Assembly: GCA_003326205.1 (NCBI GenBank)
Contig: LWTK01000049.1
Coordinates: forward strand, 13,819 to 77,818
From: Nostoc sp. ATCC 43529
GTDB lineage: Bacteria; Cyanobacteriota; Cyanobacteriia; Cyanobacteriales; Nostocaceae
Length of the DNA: 64,000 nt
Reading direction: 5' to 3'
A program made the translations under genes and the position numbers. Below, piece by piece: positions 53,803 to 61,793 of this stretch. The notes beneath the pieces are model-generated. The model was given only the letters and a program-made list of their open reading frames with translations, was not told the DNA's origin and searched no databases. Numbering within the stretch: position 1 is the stretch's first letter; each line of letters begins with the position of its first letter.

Positions 53803-55278
53803 TTATTTTTCGGTTTTCAGTTGTTCTCGTTGCTTGCCATATTCGCGCAGCTGTTTCAAAAGATTTTCTTGGGATGAGTTAGAGATAGATGGACTAGGAA
53901 TTATTTGAGTGTCGCTGGTACTGTCAAAAGCTGGAGGTTGATTAATTGCATAAACGTTAGGATTTTTCTGAGATTCGATGTCCGGTAAAGGCAACTTAAA
54001 AGATGGTTTTTTATCAGAAATTTCCTCTTGAATTTGGACTGGGGTACGAATTATATTATTCGGTTTGTTCACAACAGTTTTTACTGAATCTAAAGTAGTA
54101 GCAACCTGCACTTGCTGTTGCATCTGTTGTGTAGAAGATACTAAACTACTTAGACCATTTACGAGTTGCCGGAGGTTTTGCCGGAAAGTAGGATCGCCAG
54201 TCAATTCATCCAAATCAGATGTAATTTTTTGCGTGTTTTCAAAAGTTACCCGTGCTGAATCTAAAGTTTGTTGCAATACTACGATATTGTTTGGATCGTT
54301 TAAGGTTTTAGAAGCATCACGTAAATTAGCTGAAGCTTGTGCCGCATTGTTGGAGAGGGCTTCTAAATTGTTGAGTAATTCTCCTTGAGTGAAGCGATTG
54401 ACAGCTGGTGATAGGCTACTAACTGTAACACGTAATTGATTGCTGGTTTCGGTAATATTGTTCAGCGCACCAACCAGTGAAGAACGGTTTGTTGTCAACA
54501 AATTATCTAGGTTGGTCAGCAATCGATTTGCTTGAATTGCAGTTGTACCGAATTGATCTACTGTTTCAGTCGCAGATACATTCAGTTCGTTAGTAGCGCG
54601 TTGGACTGAATTAGCAGTGGCTGAAAATGTATTTAATTGTTGTCGCAAACTTTTAGTTAAAGCTCTTAAATCTTGACTTAAATCTGTAAAACTAGTTGCT
54701 GCAACTGTAGTAGCTTCCAAAACTCCATTGACATTTTTATAAAATTTGGGGTCGTTGTATACATTAGTTAGTTCAGTTGAACTGCGAATTAGTTCATCAA
54801 CACTAATGCCAACCTGACCTTTTAAGCGAGAGCCATTACAAACTATCAGGCTATCATCACAATTTTTGTCTAAAGGTTTAGCGATCGCAACCCCAGTGGG
54901 AAGGGTTGTTTTGGGTGTGATGTCAATAATACTTTCGCTAATTAATCCGCTTTGATTAGCTTCTATTACCACATTACGGGGAATAACCAGGTCTCTTTGG
55001 ACAATTTGAATCTCGACATCTATGGCATTTGCTCCTGGTTTTATCTGGGAAATATTTCCTACTTTAACGCCACGATAGCGAACTGGCGTTCCCTTTTGCA
55101 TTCCTCCAGCGTTAGCAAATTCGACAATAGCTTTGTATGTACCGCTAGTAGCATTTAATCTATTTATCCACAGAAAGAGTATTCCAAATACCCCAAGTCC
55201 TAGTAAGAGTAACAATCCCACAGAACCTTCCCTAAATGTTCGCCCAGACGCGAAGCGGCTTGTCATTAAACCTCGCAT
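53803..55278 (-). CDS. Mce/MlaD family lipid-transport substrate-binding protein
   Basis: A 491-residue protein. An N-terminal membrane anchor (~18-37, VGLLLLLGLGVFGILFLW) is followed by the MCE domain (~45-125), with FANAGGMQKGTPVRYRGVKVGNI, its typical start. A long helical region follows (~160-400), rich in Asn, Thr and Leu, and it ends with a Pro/Ser-rich tail. GGAGG five bases before the ATG is a strong start signal. With the adjacent MlaF-like ATPase it should form part of an Mla/TGD-type importer or intermembrane lipid carrier. The MlaE-type permease gene is not next to them. Confidence 0.9.
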   Translation of the reverse strand: MRGLMTSRFASGRTFREGSVGLLLLLGLGVFGILFLWINRLNATSGTYKAIVEFANAGGMQKGTPVRYRGVKVGNISQIKPGANAIDVEIQIVQRDLVIPRNVVIEANQSGLISESIIDITPKTTLPTGVAIAKPLDKNCDDSLIVCNGSRLKGQVGISVDELIRSSTELTNVYNDPKFYKNVNGVLEATTVAATSFTDLSQDLRALTKSLRQQLNTFSATANSVQRATNELNVSATETVDQFGTTAIQANRLLTNLDNLLTTNRSSLVGALNNITETSNQLRVTVSSLSPAVNRFTQGELLNNLEALSNNAAQASANLRDASKTLNDPNNIVVLQQTLDSARVTFENTQKITSDLDELTGDPTFRQNLRQLVNGLSSLVSSTQQMQQQVQVATTLDSVKTVVNKPNNIIRTPVQIQEEISDKKPSFKLPLPDIESQKNPNVYAINQPPAFDSTSDTQIIPSPSISNSSQENLLKQLREYGKQREQLKTEK

Positions 55279-55325
55279 TTTTCCCTCCGTCCAATAATTA
55301 GTTATAAGTTAAAAGTTAAGAGTAG

Positions 55326-55432
55326 AGACGCTATTAATAGCGTCTGTAGTTAGGAGTTAGGAGTTAGGAGTTAGGAGTTGAATTTTACTTTTTATTTTTA
55401 ACTCTTCACTCTTAACTCCTCACTCCTAAGTT
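55326..55432. repeat. AGACGCTATTAATAGCGTCT palindrome and AGTTAGG heptamers
   Basis: The 20-nt palindrome at 55326-55345 is followed by about four GTTAGGA heptamers (55347-55378) and their complement CTTAACTCCTCACTCCTAA (55410-55428), giving a long inverted repeat between the two Mla-type genes. The same AGTTAGGAG sequence is inserted within the aminopeptidase gene near 7813. Confidence 0.75.
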
Positions 55433-55433
55433 T

Positions 55434-56216
55434 TTAACCCACGACTTGAATCGGCCCTTTGACACTTCCACTAATAAATTGTTTGATCAAAGGATGTTCT
55501 GTGCTGTATACTTCACTAACTGTACCCTGCCACTGTACTTTACCTTCATACAGAAATATAAGTCTATCAGTTGTACGGCGTATAGTGCTATCTTGGTGGG
55601 TAACAACAGCATAAGTGCTACAGACTCCATGCGTACATTGCAAAGAGCGGATTAAATCTTCTATTACTGTTGAAGCAATGGGATCGAGTCCGGCTGTTGG
55701 TTCATCGTAGAGTAAAACTTCTGCACCTTCTTTAGGATTATCGGGGTTAGCCATAATCGCACGGGCAAAACTGACTCGTTTTCGCATTCCCCCAGAAAGT
55801 TCTGCTGGGTAAAGGTCGCTGATTCCCGACAAGCCTACCATTTCTAATTTCTCTTTTACCAAATCTCGAATGCGCGATCGCGATAACTTGGAATTTTGAT
55901 AAAGTAAAAATCCGACATTTTCCTCCACAGTCAGCGAATCAAATAAGGCCGCCTGTTGAAACACCATACCAATTCCAACTGACTCGCCGCCATCCTCAAT
56001 CAAACCCTCTCGCCGCACTCCTTGAACATAAATTTCTCCTTCATCAGGAGCCAGTAACCCCGCTATTACCCGTAAAATTGTTGATTTACCAGTCCCCGAT
56101 GGGCCAATAATTCCTAGCGCTTCTCCTCGGTAAATTGTCAAATCTACATTATCTAGAACTTTATGGCTACCAAAGGACTTAGAAACACTTTTGAGTTCAA
56201 TTAATGGTTCAGTCAT
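55434..56216 (-). CDS. ABC transporter ATPase, MlaF/Ttg2A type
   Basis: A 260-residue cytoplasmic ATPase. Walker A is GPSGTGKST (~38-46), the Q-loop is VFQQAALFDSLTVEENVGF, the signature is LSGGMRKR, and Walker B is LLYDEPTAGLDP. The DSLTVxENV and SGGMRKRVSxARA forms are typical of the MlaF/Mkl lipid-transport group. The switch histidine is in AVVTHQDS. It would energise lipid movement for the Mce protein encoded just downstream. The gap of ~155 bp between the two genes is filled with repeats. Confidence 0.92.
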   Translation of the reverse strand: MTEPLIELKSVSKSFGSHKVLDNVDLTIYRGEALGIIGPSGTGKSTILRVIAGLLAPDEGEIYVQGVRREGLIEDGGESVGIGMVFQQAALFDSLTVEENVGFLLYQNSKLSRSRIRDLVKEKLEMVGLSGISDLYPAELSGGMRKRVSFARAIMANPDNPKEGAEVLLYDEPTAGLDPIASTVIEDLIRSLQCTHGVCSTYAVVTHQDSTIRRTTDRLIFLYEGKVQWQGTVSEVYSTEHPLIKQFISGSVKGPIQVVG

Positions 56217-56873
56217 TGGTCATTTGTCATTAGTTATTGGTCATTAGTAGAGACGCGATTAACCCTTGTCTGTACAATAGTTATTAGTCATTGGTTATTG
56301 GTCATTATTTCGTTAGTCATTATTTATTGGTAATTGACAAATAATAACGGGCTACGAATAAATGATAAACGATAAATTACCAATGATCCCTTGATGGTGC
56401 AGAGCAAGCGGATTGAGCCGTAAGCCAATCCAGAATCTCAAATCTCAAATCGAAAATTATCTGACAAATTACAAAGGAAAAATATGCTCGATGGTGATGT
56501 CATAGTTATTGGCAGGGGATTGGGTAGTACGCTAACGGTATATGATTAGTATTTTAATTAGCAAACTTTATTTTTTTAGCACAATATTCAGTTAAAAGGT
56601 TTAACATCGCAAAATACCTCAACGTCAGGTTGACCGAGATACCTTAGTACTTGAATGCCCCAAAGTAATTGGATTGGAAGTCTGAGTGATGATAAACTCA
56701 GACTCTAGTTTTTTCTGGACATTAGCAAACCAATGATTTAGCCAAAGCATGAAGCACAGGCTAAATGCCCCACTACTGCTAACAGCACCCTTGTTTAATC
56801 AAAATCTTGAGTTGGCAGGTGGCAAAAATATTCATTAACATTGGAAAAAATACTGAGAAAAATCAACTTAGAG
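56217..56873. other. Non-coding stretch with TCATTGG/TTATTGG repeats
   Basis: No gene is supported. Units like GTCATTAGTTATTGG recur from 56218 to 56330. A half-copy of the AGACGCGATT palindrome is at 56251. A possible hairpin AACTCAGAC...AGTCTGAGT is seen around 56681-56705 (AGTCTGAGTGATGATAAACT followed by CAGACT). The last 150 bp should hold the threonine aldolase promoter. Confidence 0.5.
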
Positions 56874-57917
56874 ATGATGACTATCGCCTCAGAACAGTTT
56901 GCAAGTGATAATTCCTCTGGTATATGTCCAGAAGCCCTAGAATATATGATTCGGGCAAATCAGGGTAGCGTTCCCGCCTATGGAAATGATGAATGGACTC
57001 AAAAAGCCGCAGATTATTTTCGGGAACTGTTTGAAATTGACTGTGAAGTATTTTTTGCCTTTAACGGTACAGCAGCAAATTCTTTATCTTTAGCCGCACT
57101 TTGCCAGTCATATCACAGTGTTATTTGTCATGAAACAGCACACATTGAAACAGATGAATGTGGCGCCCCGGAATTTGCCTCTAACGGTTCTAAATTACTA
57201 CTTGCTCAAGGAAAAAATGGGAAGTTAACATCACAAGCTATAGAGGCAGTTGTTACTCGGCGCAATGATATTCATTATCCCAAACCTAAAGTTATTAGTA
57301 TCACCCAATCAACTGAATTAGGAACTTTATATTCTATTGAAGAACTTCTGCAAATTAAAGAAGTTGCCAAAAAGTATAATTTAAAGGTTCACATGGATGG
57401 CGCTCGTTTTGCCAATGCAGTTGCGGCGATGAATAAAAGCCCTGCTGAGATTACTTGGAAATCTGGCATAGATGTGTTGTGTTTCTGTGGTACTAAGAAT
57501 GGAATGGCATTAGGTGAAGCGATTATTTTCTTCAATAAAGCATTAGCAGAAGATTTTGATTATCGTTGTAAGCAAGCAGGTCAACTAGCCTCAAAAATGC
57601 GGTTTATCTCGGCTCCTTGGTTGGGTTTATTGGAAACTGGTGCTTGGCTAAAAAATGCTAGACATGCCAACCAATGTGCTGAATATTTAGAAAATCAGCT
57701 ATTAAATATAGAAGGCGTTGACTTGATGTTTCCCAGAGAAGCCAATGCAGTGTTTGTCAAATTACCCGAACAAGTTATTCATAGTTTAAAAGTCAAAAAT
57801 TGGCAATTTTATACATTTATTGGTGTGGGAGGAGCGCGTTTTGTATGTTCTTGGAATACAACTAAATCCAGAATTGATGAATTGATTGATGATATTAAGA
57901 ATACAATTGTTTTGTAG
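56874..57917 (+). CDS. Low-specificity L-threonine aldolase-like PLP enzyme
   Basis: A 347-residue fold-type I PLP enzyme from the ATG at 56874 (the next codon is also ATG); a longer frame uses TTG at 56841. It cleaves L-threonine or allo-threonine to glycine and acetaldehyde. The N-terminus holds FASDNSSGICPEAL and YGNDEWTQKAA. The cofactor-stacking His is in CHETAHIETDECGAPEF, VHMDGARFANA carries the PLP-binding Asp, and CGTKNGMALGEA holds the Schiff-base Lys. The length is normal. It is convergent with the cobA gene, with only 37 bp between them. Confidence 0.9.
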   Translation: MMTIASEQFASDNSSGICPEALEYMIRANQGSVPAYGNDEWTQKAADYFRELFEIDCEVFFAFNGTAANSLSLAALCQSYHSVICHETAHIETDECGAPEFASNGSKLLLAQGKNGKLTSQAIEAVVTRRNDIHYPKPKVISITQSTELGTLYSIEELLQIKEVAKKYNLKVHMDGARFANAVAAMNKSPAEITWKSGIDVLCFCGTKNGMALGEAIIFFNKALAEDFDYRCKQAGQLASKMRFISAPWLGLLETGAWLKNARHANQCAEYLENQLLNIEGVDLMFPREANAVFVKLPEQVIHSLKVKNWQFYTFIGVGGARFVCSWNTTKSRIDELIDDIKNTIVL

Positions 57918-57954
57918 GCCTGTTGCCTGCTATCAACAAGCTTTGCACCAAGCA

Positions 57955-58734
57955 TTAAACTGGACGACAACCAGACAAAATTTCGTGCATCTTCACAACT
58001 TGTCCAATTACTGCGATCGCCGGCGCACCAAATCCTCTTTCCTCGACTTGCTGGACAATCGTCTCCAATGTCCCAATTAATTCTTCTTGTTCTGGGCGCG
58101 TACCCCAGCGCACCAAAGCGATGGGCGTTTCTAAATTCATGCCAGCCTTAGTTAATTCTTCCACAATGTAAGGCAAATTGTGAATTCCCATATAAATCAC
58201 AACAGTTTCGGAACCGTGGGCGATCGCACTCCAATTAACTAAGGGCTTATACTTACCCGCTGCTTCATGTCCAGTTACAAATGTTACCGATGAACTATAT
58301 AATCTATGCGTCAATGGTATACCTGCGTATGCAGCAGCAGCAATTCCCGAAGTGATACCAGGCACAACCTCAACTGGAATTCCAGCATTGACTAATTCTG
58401 CCATTTCTTCGCCACCACGACCAAAAATAAAGGGGTCGCCACCCTTTAGCCGCACTACAATTGCATAATCCTGGGCTTTATCAATCAGTAGTTGAGTAGT
58501 TTCTTCTTGGAACAGTGAATGTTTTCCTCTGCGCTTACCAGCGTTAATTTGCTCGGCTTGAGGATTAATCATTGCTAGAATTGCTGGACTCACCAAAGCA
58601 TCATAAATGACTACATCTGCACATTCTAATAAACCTTTCGCCTTGAGAGTTATTAGTCCTGGATCTCCTGGCCCCGCACCTACTAAATAAACTTTTCCCA
58701 AATATTTGTTCCTCTGTGTGACTGTGGGGTTCAT
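57955..58734 (-). CDS. cobA: Uroporphyrinogen-III C-methyltransferase (SUMT)
   Basis: A 259-residue SAM-dependent enzyme making precorrin-2 from uroporphyrinogen III, the first step to siroheme and cobalamin. VYLVGAGPGDPGLITLKA is the N-terminal SAM loop. VVRLKGGDPFIFGRGGEE is the family signature, followed by VVPGITSGIAAAAYAGIPLTHR. It lacks the CysG oxidase/chelatase domains. The ATG at 58734 overlaps the stop of the chelatase gene as ATGA, so the two are translationally coupled; the longer frame would need TTG at 58752. Confidence 0.95.
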   Translation of the reverse strand: MNPTVTQRNKYLGKVYLVGAGPGDPGLITLKAKGLLECADVVIYDALVSPAILAMINPQAEQINAGKRRGKHSLFQEETTQLLIDKAQDYAIVVRLKGGDPFIFGRGGEEMAELVNAGIPVEVVPGITSGIAAAAYAGIPLTHRLYSSSVTFVTGHEAAGKYKPLVNWSAIAHGSETVVIYMGIHNLPYIVEELTKAGMNLETPIALVRWGTRPEQEELIGTLETIVQQVEERGFGAPAIAVIGQVVKMHEILSGCRPV

Positions 58735-59477
58735 TTGTCTGTTAAATCCCAAATTAAATCGGCTAATTCTGCACTTGCTCCTAGAGGTTCTGCCAAGTGG
58801 AAAGTTACTGCCGAAAATTGTAATTTTAGCGCTTCTACTGAAGCGGCGATCGCATCGGTTATTCCACCTGGGAATAAAAAATATGGCAAAATTGCAATTT
58901 CCCGATAACCAGCAGCAACGAACTCTTTCACCCGTAATTCTAAACTATCAGGTACAGACCAATAAGCAATCACCGCTCCCAAACTCGCCGCCATCGCTTT
59001 CACTGGTTTTTGAGAATCAGGGCGACGGCTACCATGAGATAAGAGAATCCATGCTTGTGCTTCTATTTTAGCAACTTGCTTGGAGAGCAATTTTTTCAAA
59101 TCTGGGTGAGAACCCAAGTATGGTTGCAATTCAATGGCGATCTCTTCACCAGTCGCCTGTTGTGCCAAAGCTACTTCGGCGGGAATATCTGTCATTACAT
59201 GCACTCCCGGCAGCAGAAATAGCGGTAGAATCTTCAGATGATTTCGATTTTCAGACACTTTGCGAACGCCAAAAGCAGTCTTGGCAAATTCCTTAATCTG
59301 CTCGTGTAGAGGCTTTTGGCTCATTTCTAAAGTAGCTATACCTACCAGATGTTCGCTATTTGTTTGGTTGTGATTTTTTTCCAATTTCTTACATACCAGC
59401 CTTGCAAGTTCCTGCATAGCAATTTCTGGGCGCGGATCGCGACTTCCATGAGATACCAATAGATATGCAGATGACAT
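58731..59477 (-). CDS. Sirohydrochlorin chelatase, CbiX/SirB-like
   Basis: A 248-residue protein with two CbiX-like halves. LLVSHGSRDPRPEIAMQEL starts the first, and ILLSHGSRRPDSQKPVKAM the second. Metal-binding His residues are in the SHGSR loops and in LPLFLLPGVHVMTDIP; the second half has LPYFLFPGGITDAI without the His. It should insert Co2+ or Fe2+ into sirohydrochlorin. Gene order chelatase-methyltransferase with the ATGA overlap fits siroheme or cobalamin synthesis. The start at the ATG 59477 was preferred over a TTG two codons upstream. Confidence 0.9.
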   Translation of the reverse strand: MSSAYLLVSHGSRDPRPEIAMQELARLVCKKLEKNHNQTNSEHLVGIATLEMSQKPLHEQIKEFAKTAFGVRKVSENRNHLKILPLFLLPGVHVMTDIPAEVALAQQATGEEIAIELQPYLGSHPDLKKLLSKQVAKIEAQAWILLSHGSRRPDSQKPVKAMAASLGAVIAYWSVPDSLELRVKEFVAAGYREIAILPYFLFPGGITDAIAASVEALKLQFSAVTFHLAEPLGASAELADLIWDLTDK

Positions 59478-59673
59478 AGGCAAGCTTAAACTTTCAGTGA
59501 CCAGTTTTCATATTTTACGCGAGGGACTGGGCATTCGGAGTGTTGAGTTATTCTCCCAGTCCCCAGATTCTACCTCACAAGGAACTAGCGATCGCTACAA
59601 CTACATATCAATAACTACAAACCTTACAACATAAATGTTCTTTACTATTGCCTATTGCCTATTGCCTATTGCC

Positions 59674-60057
59674 TTATTGCTGTTCCGCAGTGAAAGTATA
59701 AAATTGATCGAAAGCTCCTACCGTTTCAAATTTGTAAGAAGGTACCCAAGAACTTAGTTTTAAATCTGTACGGTAGACACTAAAAAAAATATAATTTTGC
59801 CGTTCTGTAGTTCTATTAATAATTTCCTGCATTTGCGGGTTAGCTTGATCGACTAACTTCTCACAATTAAAACGAATCAAATTTTCGATGAAATTCGTAG
59901 TTTTCTTACATACATCGGTTTTTAAGTAGCTTGCTAGCCGTTGCACTGCATATTCCTCATAGGCAACTTCACCGGGATTAGTCTTCGCCATTGTCACACC
60001 TAAGGCGGCGAGTCCTGCTGCTGCTCCAGTATACGCGATGATGGTTAACTGTTTCAT
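59674..60057 (-). CDS. DUF4359-like small membrane-anchored protein
   Basis: A 127-residue protein from the ATG at 60057. An N-terminal hydrophobic segment (LTIIAYTGAAAGLAALGVTMA) acts as signal or anchor. The NPGEVAYEEYAVQRLASYL region and two cysteines (VCKKT and FNCEKL) follow. The C-terminal part (NYIFFSVYRTDL...FYTFTAEQQ) looks like beta strands. The pattern matches DUF4359, common in cyanobacteria and of unknown function. The stop codon borders a TTGCCTA heptamer array (59648-59675). A longer frame to 60111 was rejected because the family start is at MKQLTII. Confidence 0.8.
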   Translation of the reverse strand: MKQLTIIAYTGAAAGLAALGVTMAKTNPGEVAYEEYAVQRLASYLKTDVCKKTTNFIENLIRFNCEKLVDQANPQMQEIINRTTERQNYIFFSVYRTDLKLSSWVPSYKFETVGAFDQFYTFTAEQQ

Positions 60058-60180
60058 GTTTGCCAAGTGAAAGTCATTATAAATGTTAGATTCCAGAGAC
60101 TCTAAATGCAATTCTTCCGTTCCTAAAAGAAAAACTCTTGCTCGGTTTCCAAAAAATTGCTATAATTCAAATTGTCGAAT

Positions 60181-60254
60181 GGCGAGCGTAGCCAAGTGGT
60201 TAAGGCAGTGGTTTGTGGTACCACCATCCGTGGGTTCGAGTCCCATCGTTCGCC
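60181..60254 (+). tRNA. tRNA-His (GUG anticodon)
   Basis: A 74-nt cloverleaf. If G60181 is the G-1 found in histidine tRNAs, the acceptor stem pairs 60182-60188 (GCGAGCG) with 60247-60253 (CGTTCGC), with C60254 at position 73. T8-A9 follow. The D-arm is GCCAAGTGGTTAAGGC. The anticodon arm is GTGGT-TTGTGGT-ACCAC with GTG at the anticodon position. The T-arm has GGTTCGAGTCC. CCA is not encoded. The G-1:C73 pair is a strong identity mark for tRNA-His. Confidence 0.95.
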
Positions 60255-60526
60255 CTACTAATGTTTATAGACTTAAAACCCCAGCAAAACTAAATCAGGA
60301 TATCCATTAATTTACCTTATAAGTAATTATGTGTATATAAGCAAATTTACTTGCTTAAGTACATCAGCTACTTCTAAAGTTTTTGGAAGATTCCTGTGTC
60401 TATCAACGGTCTGACTCAACACATTCAATTCATTATCTAAATCGGACGAATGAAATTAATACTACGCCAAACTTTACTATAGGAACCCGATTTAATTTTT
60501 GAAAAATCTAAGTATATGTAGGGTGG

Positions 60527-60713
60527 AATGGCACTTACTTAAAGCTTTGTTGCTGCCCAGATCCCTTGAAGAAGTCGGGGATCTATAGCGGTTTTCAATT
60601 GAATGGAATACACCTATGAAAATCAAATCATTGTAGGGGCGCACAGGTGTGCGCCCCTACTGTAGCCTATTCAACTGCAAATTGCTATAAATCTGGGTTA
60701 AGTAAGTGCCATT
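60527..60713. mobile_element. Nested MITE-like element, AATGGCACTTACTTAA ends
   Basis: Perfect 16-bp terminal inverted repeats (60527-60542 and 60698-60713) enclose a second imperfect inverted pair: TATAGCGGTTTTCAATTGAA (from about 60586) and TTCAACTGCAAATTGCTATA (to about 60689). Inside this lies a palindrome, GTAGGGGCGCACA...TGTGCGCCCCTAC (60633-60660). Three nested levels suggest successive insertions or a compound structure. It encodes no transposase. Confidence 0.7.
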
Positions 60714-60720
60714 AATACAA

Positions 60721-60863
60721 CGTGAATTCGATGTATGGGATTTTGACCTCACCCCCAGCCCCTCTCCTTCAAGGATATGGGAGCAAAAAGCCTAATTTTT
60801 GGTTACTCCTCCCTCTCCTAGTAGGAGAGGGAGGCTGGGTGGGTGAGGTCTATCGAATTCACG
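60721..60863. mobile_element. MITE-like element, CGTGAATTCGAT ends
   Basis: The 12-bp perfect inverted repeat CGTGAATTCGAT (60721-60732) / ATCGAATTCACG (60852-60863) encloses a second pair, GACCTCACCC (60745-60754) / GGGTGAGGTC (60841-60850). Further inside, CTCCCTCTCCTAGTAGGAGAGGGAG is palindromic. It is entirely non-coding and directly abuts the preceding element. Confidence 0.7.
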
Positions 60864-60903
60864 TTAATACAGCACATTGCAAAGGAGTGAGGTACAGATC
60901 ATT

Positions 60904-60935
60904 GTAGGGGCGCACAGCTAGCTGTGCGCCCCTAC
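60904..60935. repeat. Perfect 32-nt palindrome
   Basis: GTAGGGGCGCACAGCT (60904-60919) is followed directly by its exact reverse complement to 60935, with no loop. It is nearly the same as the palindrome at 60633-60660 except for the centre (GCTAGC versus GGT), so both are copies of one small element. Confidence 0.85.
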
Positions 60936-61187
60936 CCATGTACCCATGTACTTCATTTACCTGAAAAACGCTGTATGTAGTAGTGTGGCAAGACTAAAAT
61001 CTAGTAAATTTTAAATGACGAAGAATGAAAGACGGTTTGTGTGCGATGTAAATAAGAAAAGGACACCTTTTCTTTACAACAGAACTCAGAATTTAGAATT
61101 CTCATATAAATATGAGATTCCCAATTTCTTTTGAGAAATCGGGAATTTAAACTGCGAGAATTGGGTTTTGTAAAGGACTTTCAACTG

Positions 61188-61304
61188 TTAGAAGATGCCT
61201 AAAAGAATGATCAAAGTCAACCCACAGAAGGCAAGCAGAGAAATAATCATAATGTTGCCTATACTGTGGTCAGAAGGTGTTAAGTTATGTGTATTGTCAG
61301 CCAT
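61188..61304 (-). CDS. 38-residue single-pass membrane microprotein (predicted)
   Basis: A short frame from the ATG at 61304 to TAA at 61188 encodes a polar N-terminus (MADNTHNLTPSDHSIGN) and then about 20 hydrophobic residues (IMIISLLAFCGLTLIILLGI) ending right at the C-terminus. AGG lies nine bases upstream of the ATG. The clean amphipathic split is what a real small membrane protein would show; photosynthetic complexes contain many of this size. I cannot match it to a named subunit. Confidence 0.55.
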   Translation of the reverse strand: MADNTHNLTPSDHSIGNIMIISLLAFCGLTLIILLGIF

Positions 61305-61793
61305 ATCAATCGACCTGATTTAAAAATCTTGATAGTGAAATTATAGCTAGGCTGAATTAAGATGAGTTGAACTTAAGTCAAAAGTTGATTTTAATTCATT
61401 TAAGTTTAAATCAAGATTAAGGTTTAAGGGAAAAAAATAACTTTTGTTTCAGCAGTTTGAATAATATCGTTATAAGAATCCCACAATTCACAAATTAGAG
61501 ACAATTTATTACAAATTGCAAATATAATATGAGTTGCTTTTTTAATGATTGTATCAGTTATTTAACAACCTCTATCAAAAGAAAGAACGATTGTATTCCT
61601 TTAGTGAGAGCCAAAAATACTGAGTAATAGATACTTTAAGTAAAGTAGAACATAATTTCAGTACTGCTGAAAAGTAGATACTCGTAGATACACAGATAAA
61701 CCATATTTATCTGTGTCGTTTTGTTTTTCTGTGCGGTTAAACAAAAGGTACTGAAAGTTAACAATGCAAACATCGTCATTTACTGGAGTTGCC
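61305..61793. promoter_or_regulatory. 489-bp region upstream of susA
   Basis: AT-rich DNA between the divergent microprotein and susA genes; no further gene is supported. It contains AAGTTGATTTTAATTCATTTAAG-like direct repeats near 61380-61412 and should hold both promoters. A 91-codon minus-strand frame at 61658-61933 overlaps susA and is a shadow. Confidence 0.45.

Larger units (their letters stand above)
60255..61187. other. Non-coding stretch dominated by nested palindromic elements
   Basis: No protein gene was found. It holds a half-copy of the TATAGGA element (60478-60515), the nested element 60527-60713, an element at 60721-60863 and a perfect 32-nt palindrome at 60904-60935. The last ~250 bp are AT-rich and precede the 3' end of the small membrane ORF on the other strand. 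Confidence 0.6.
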
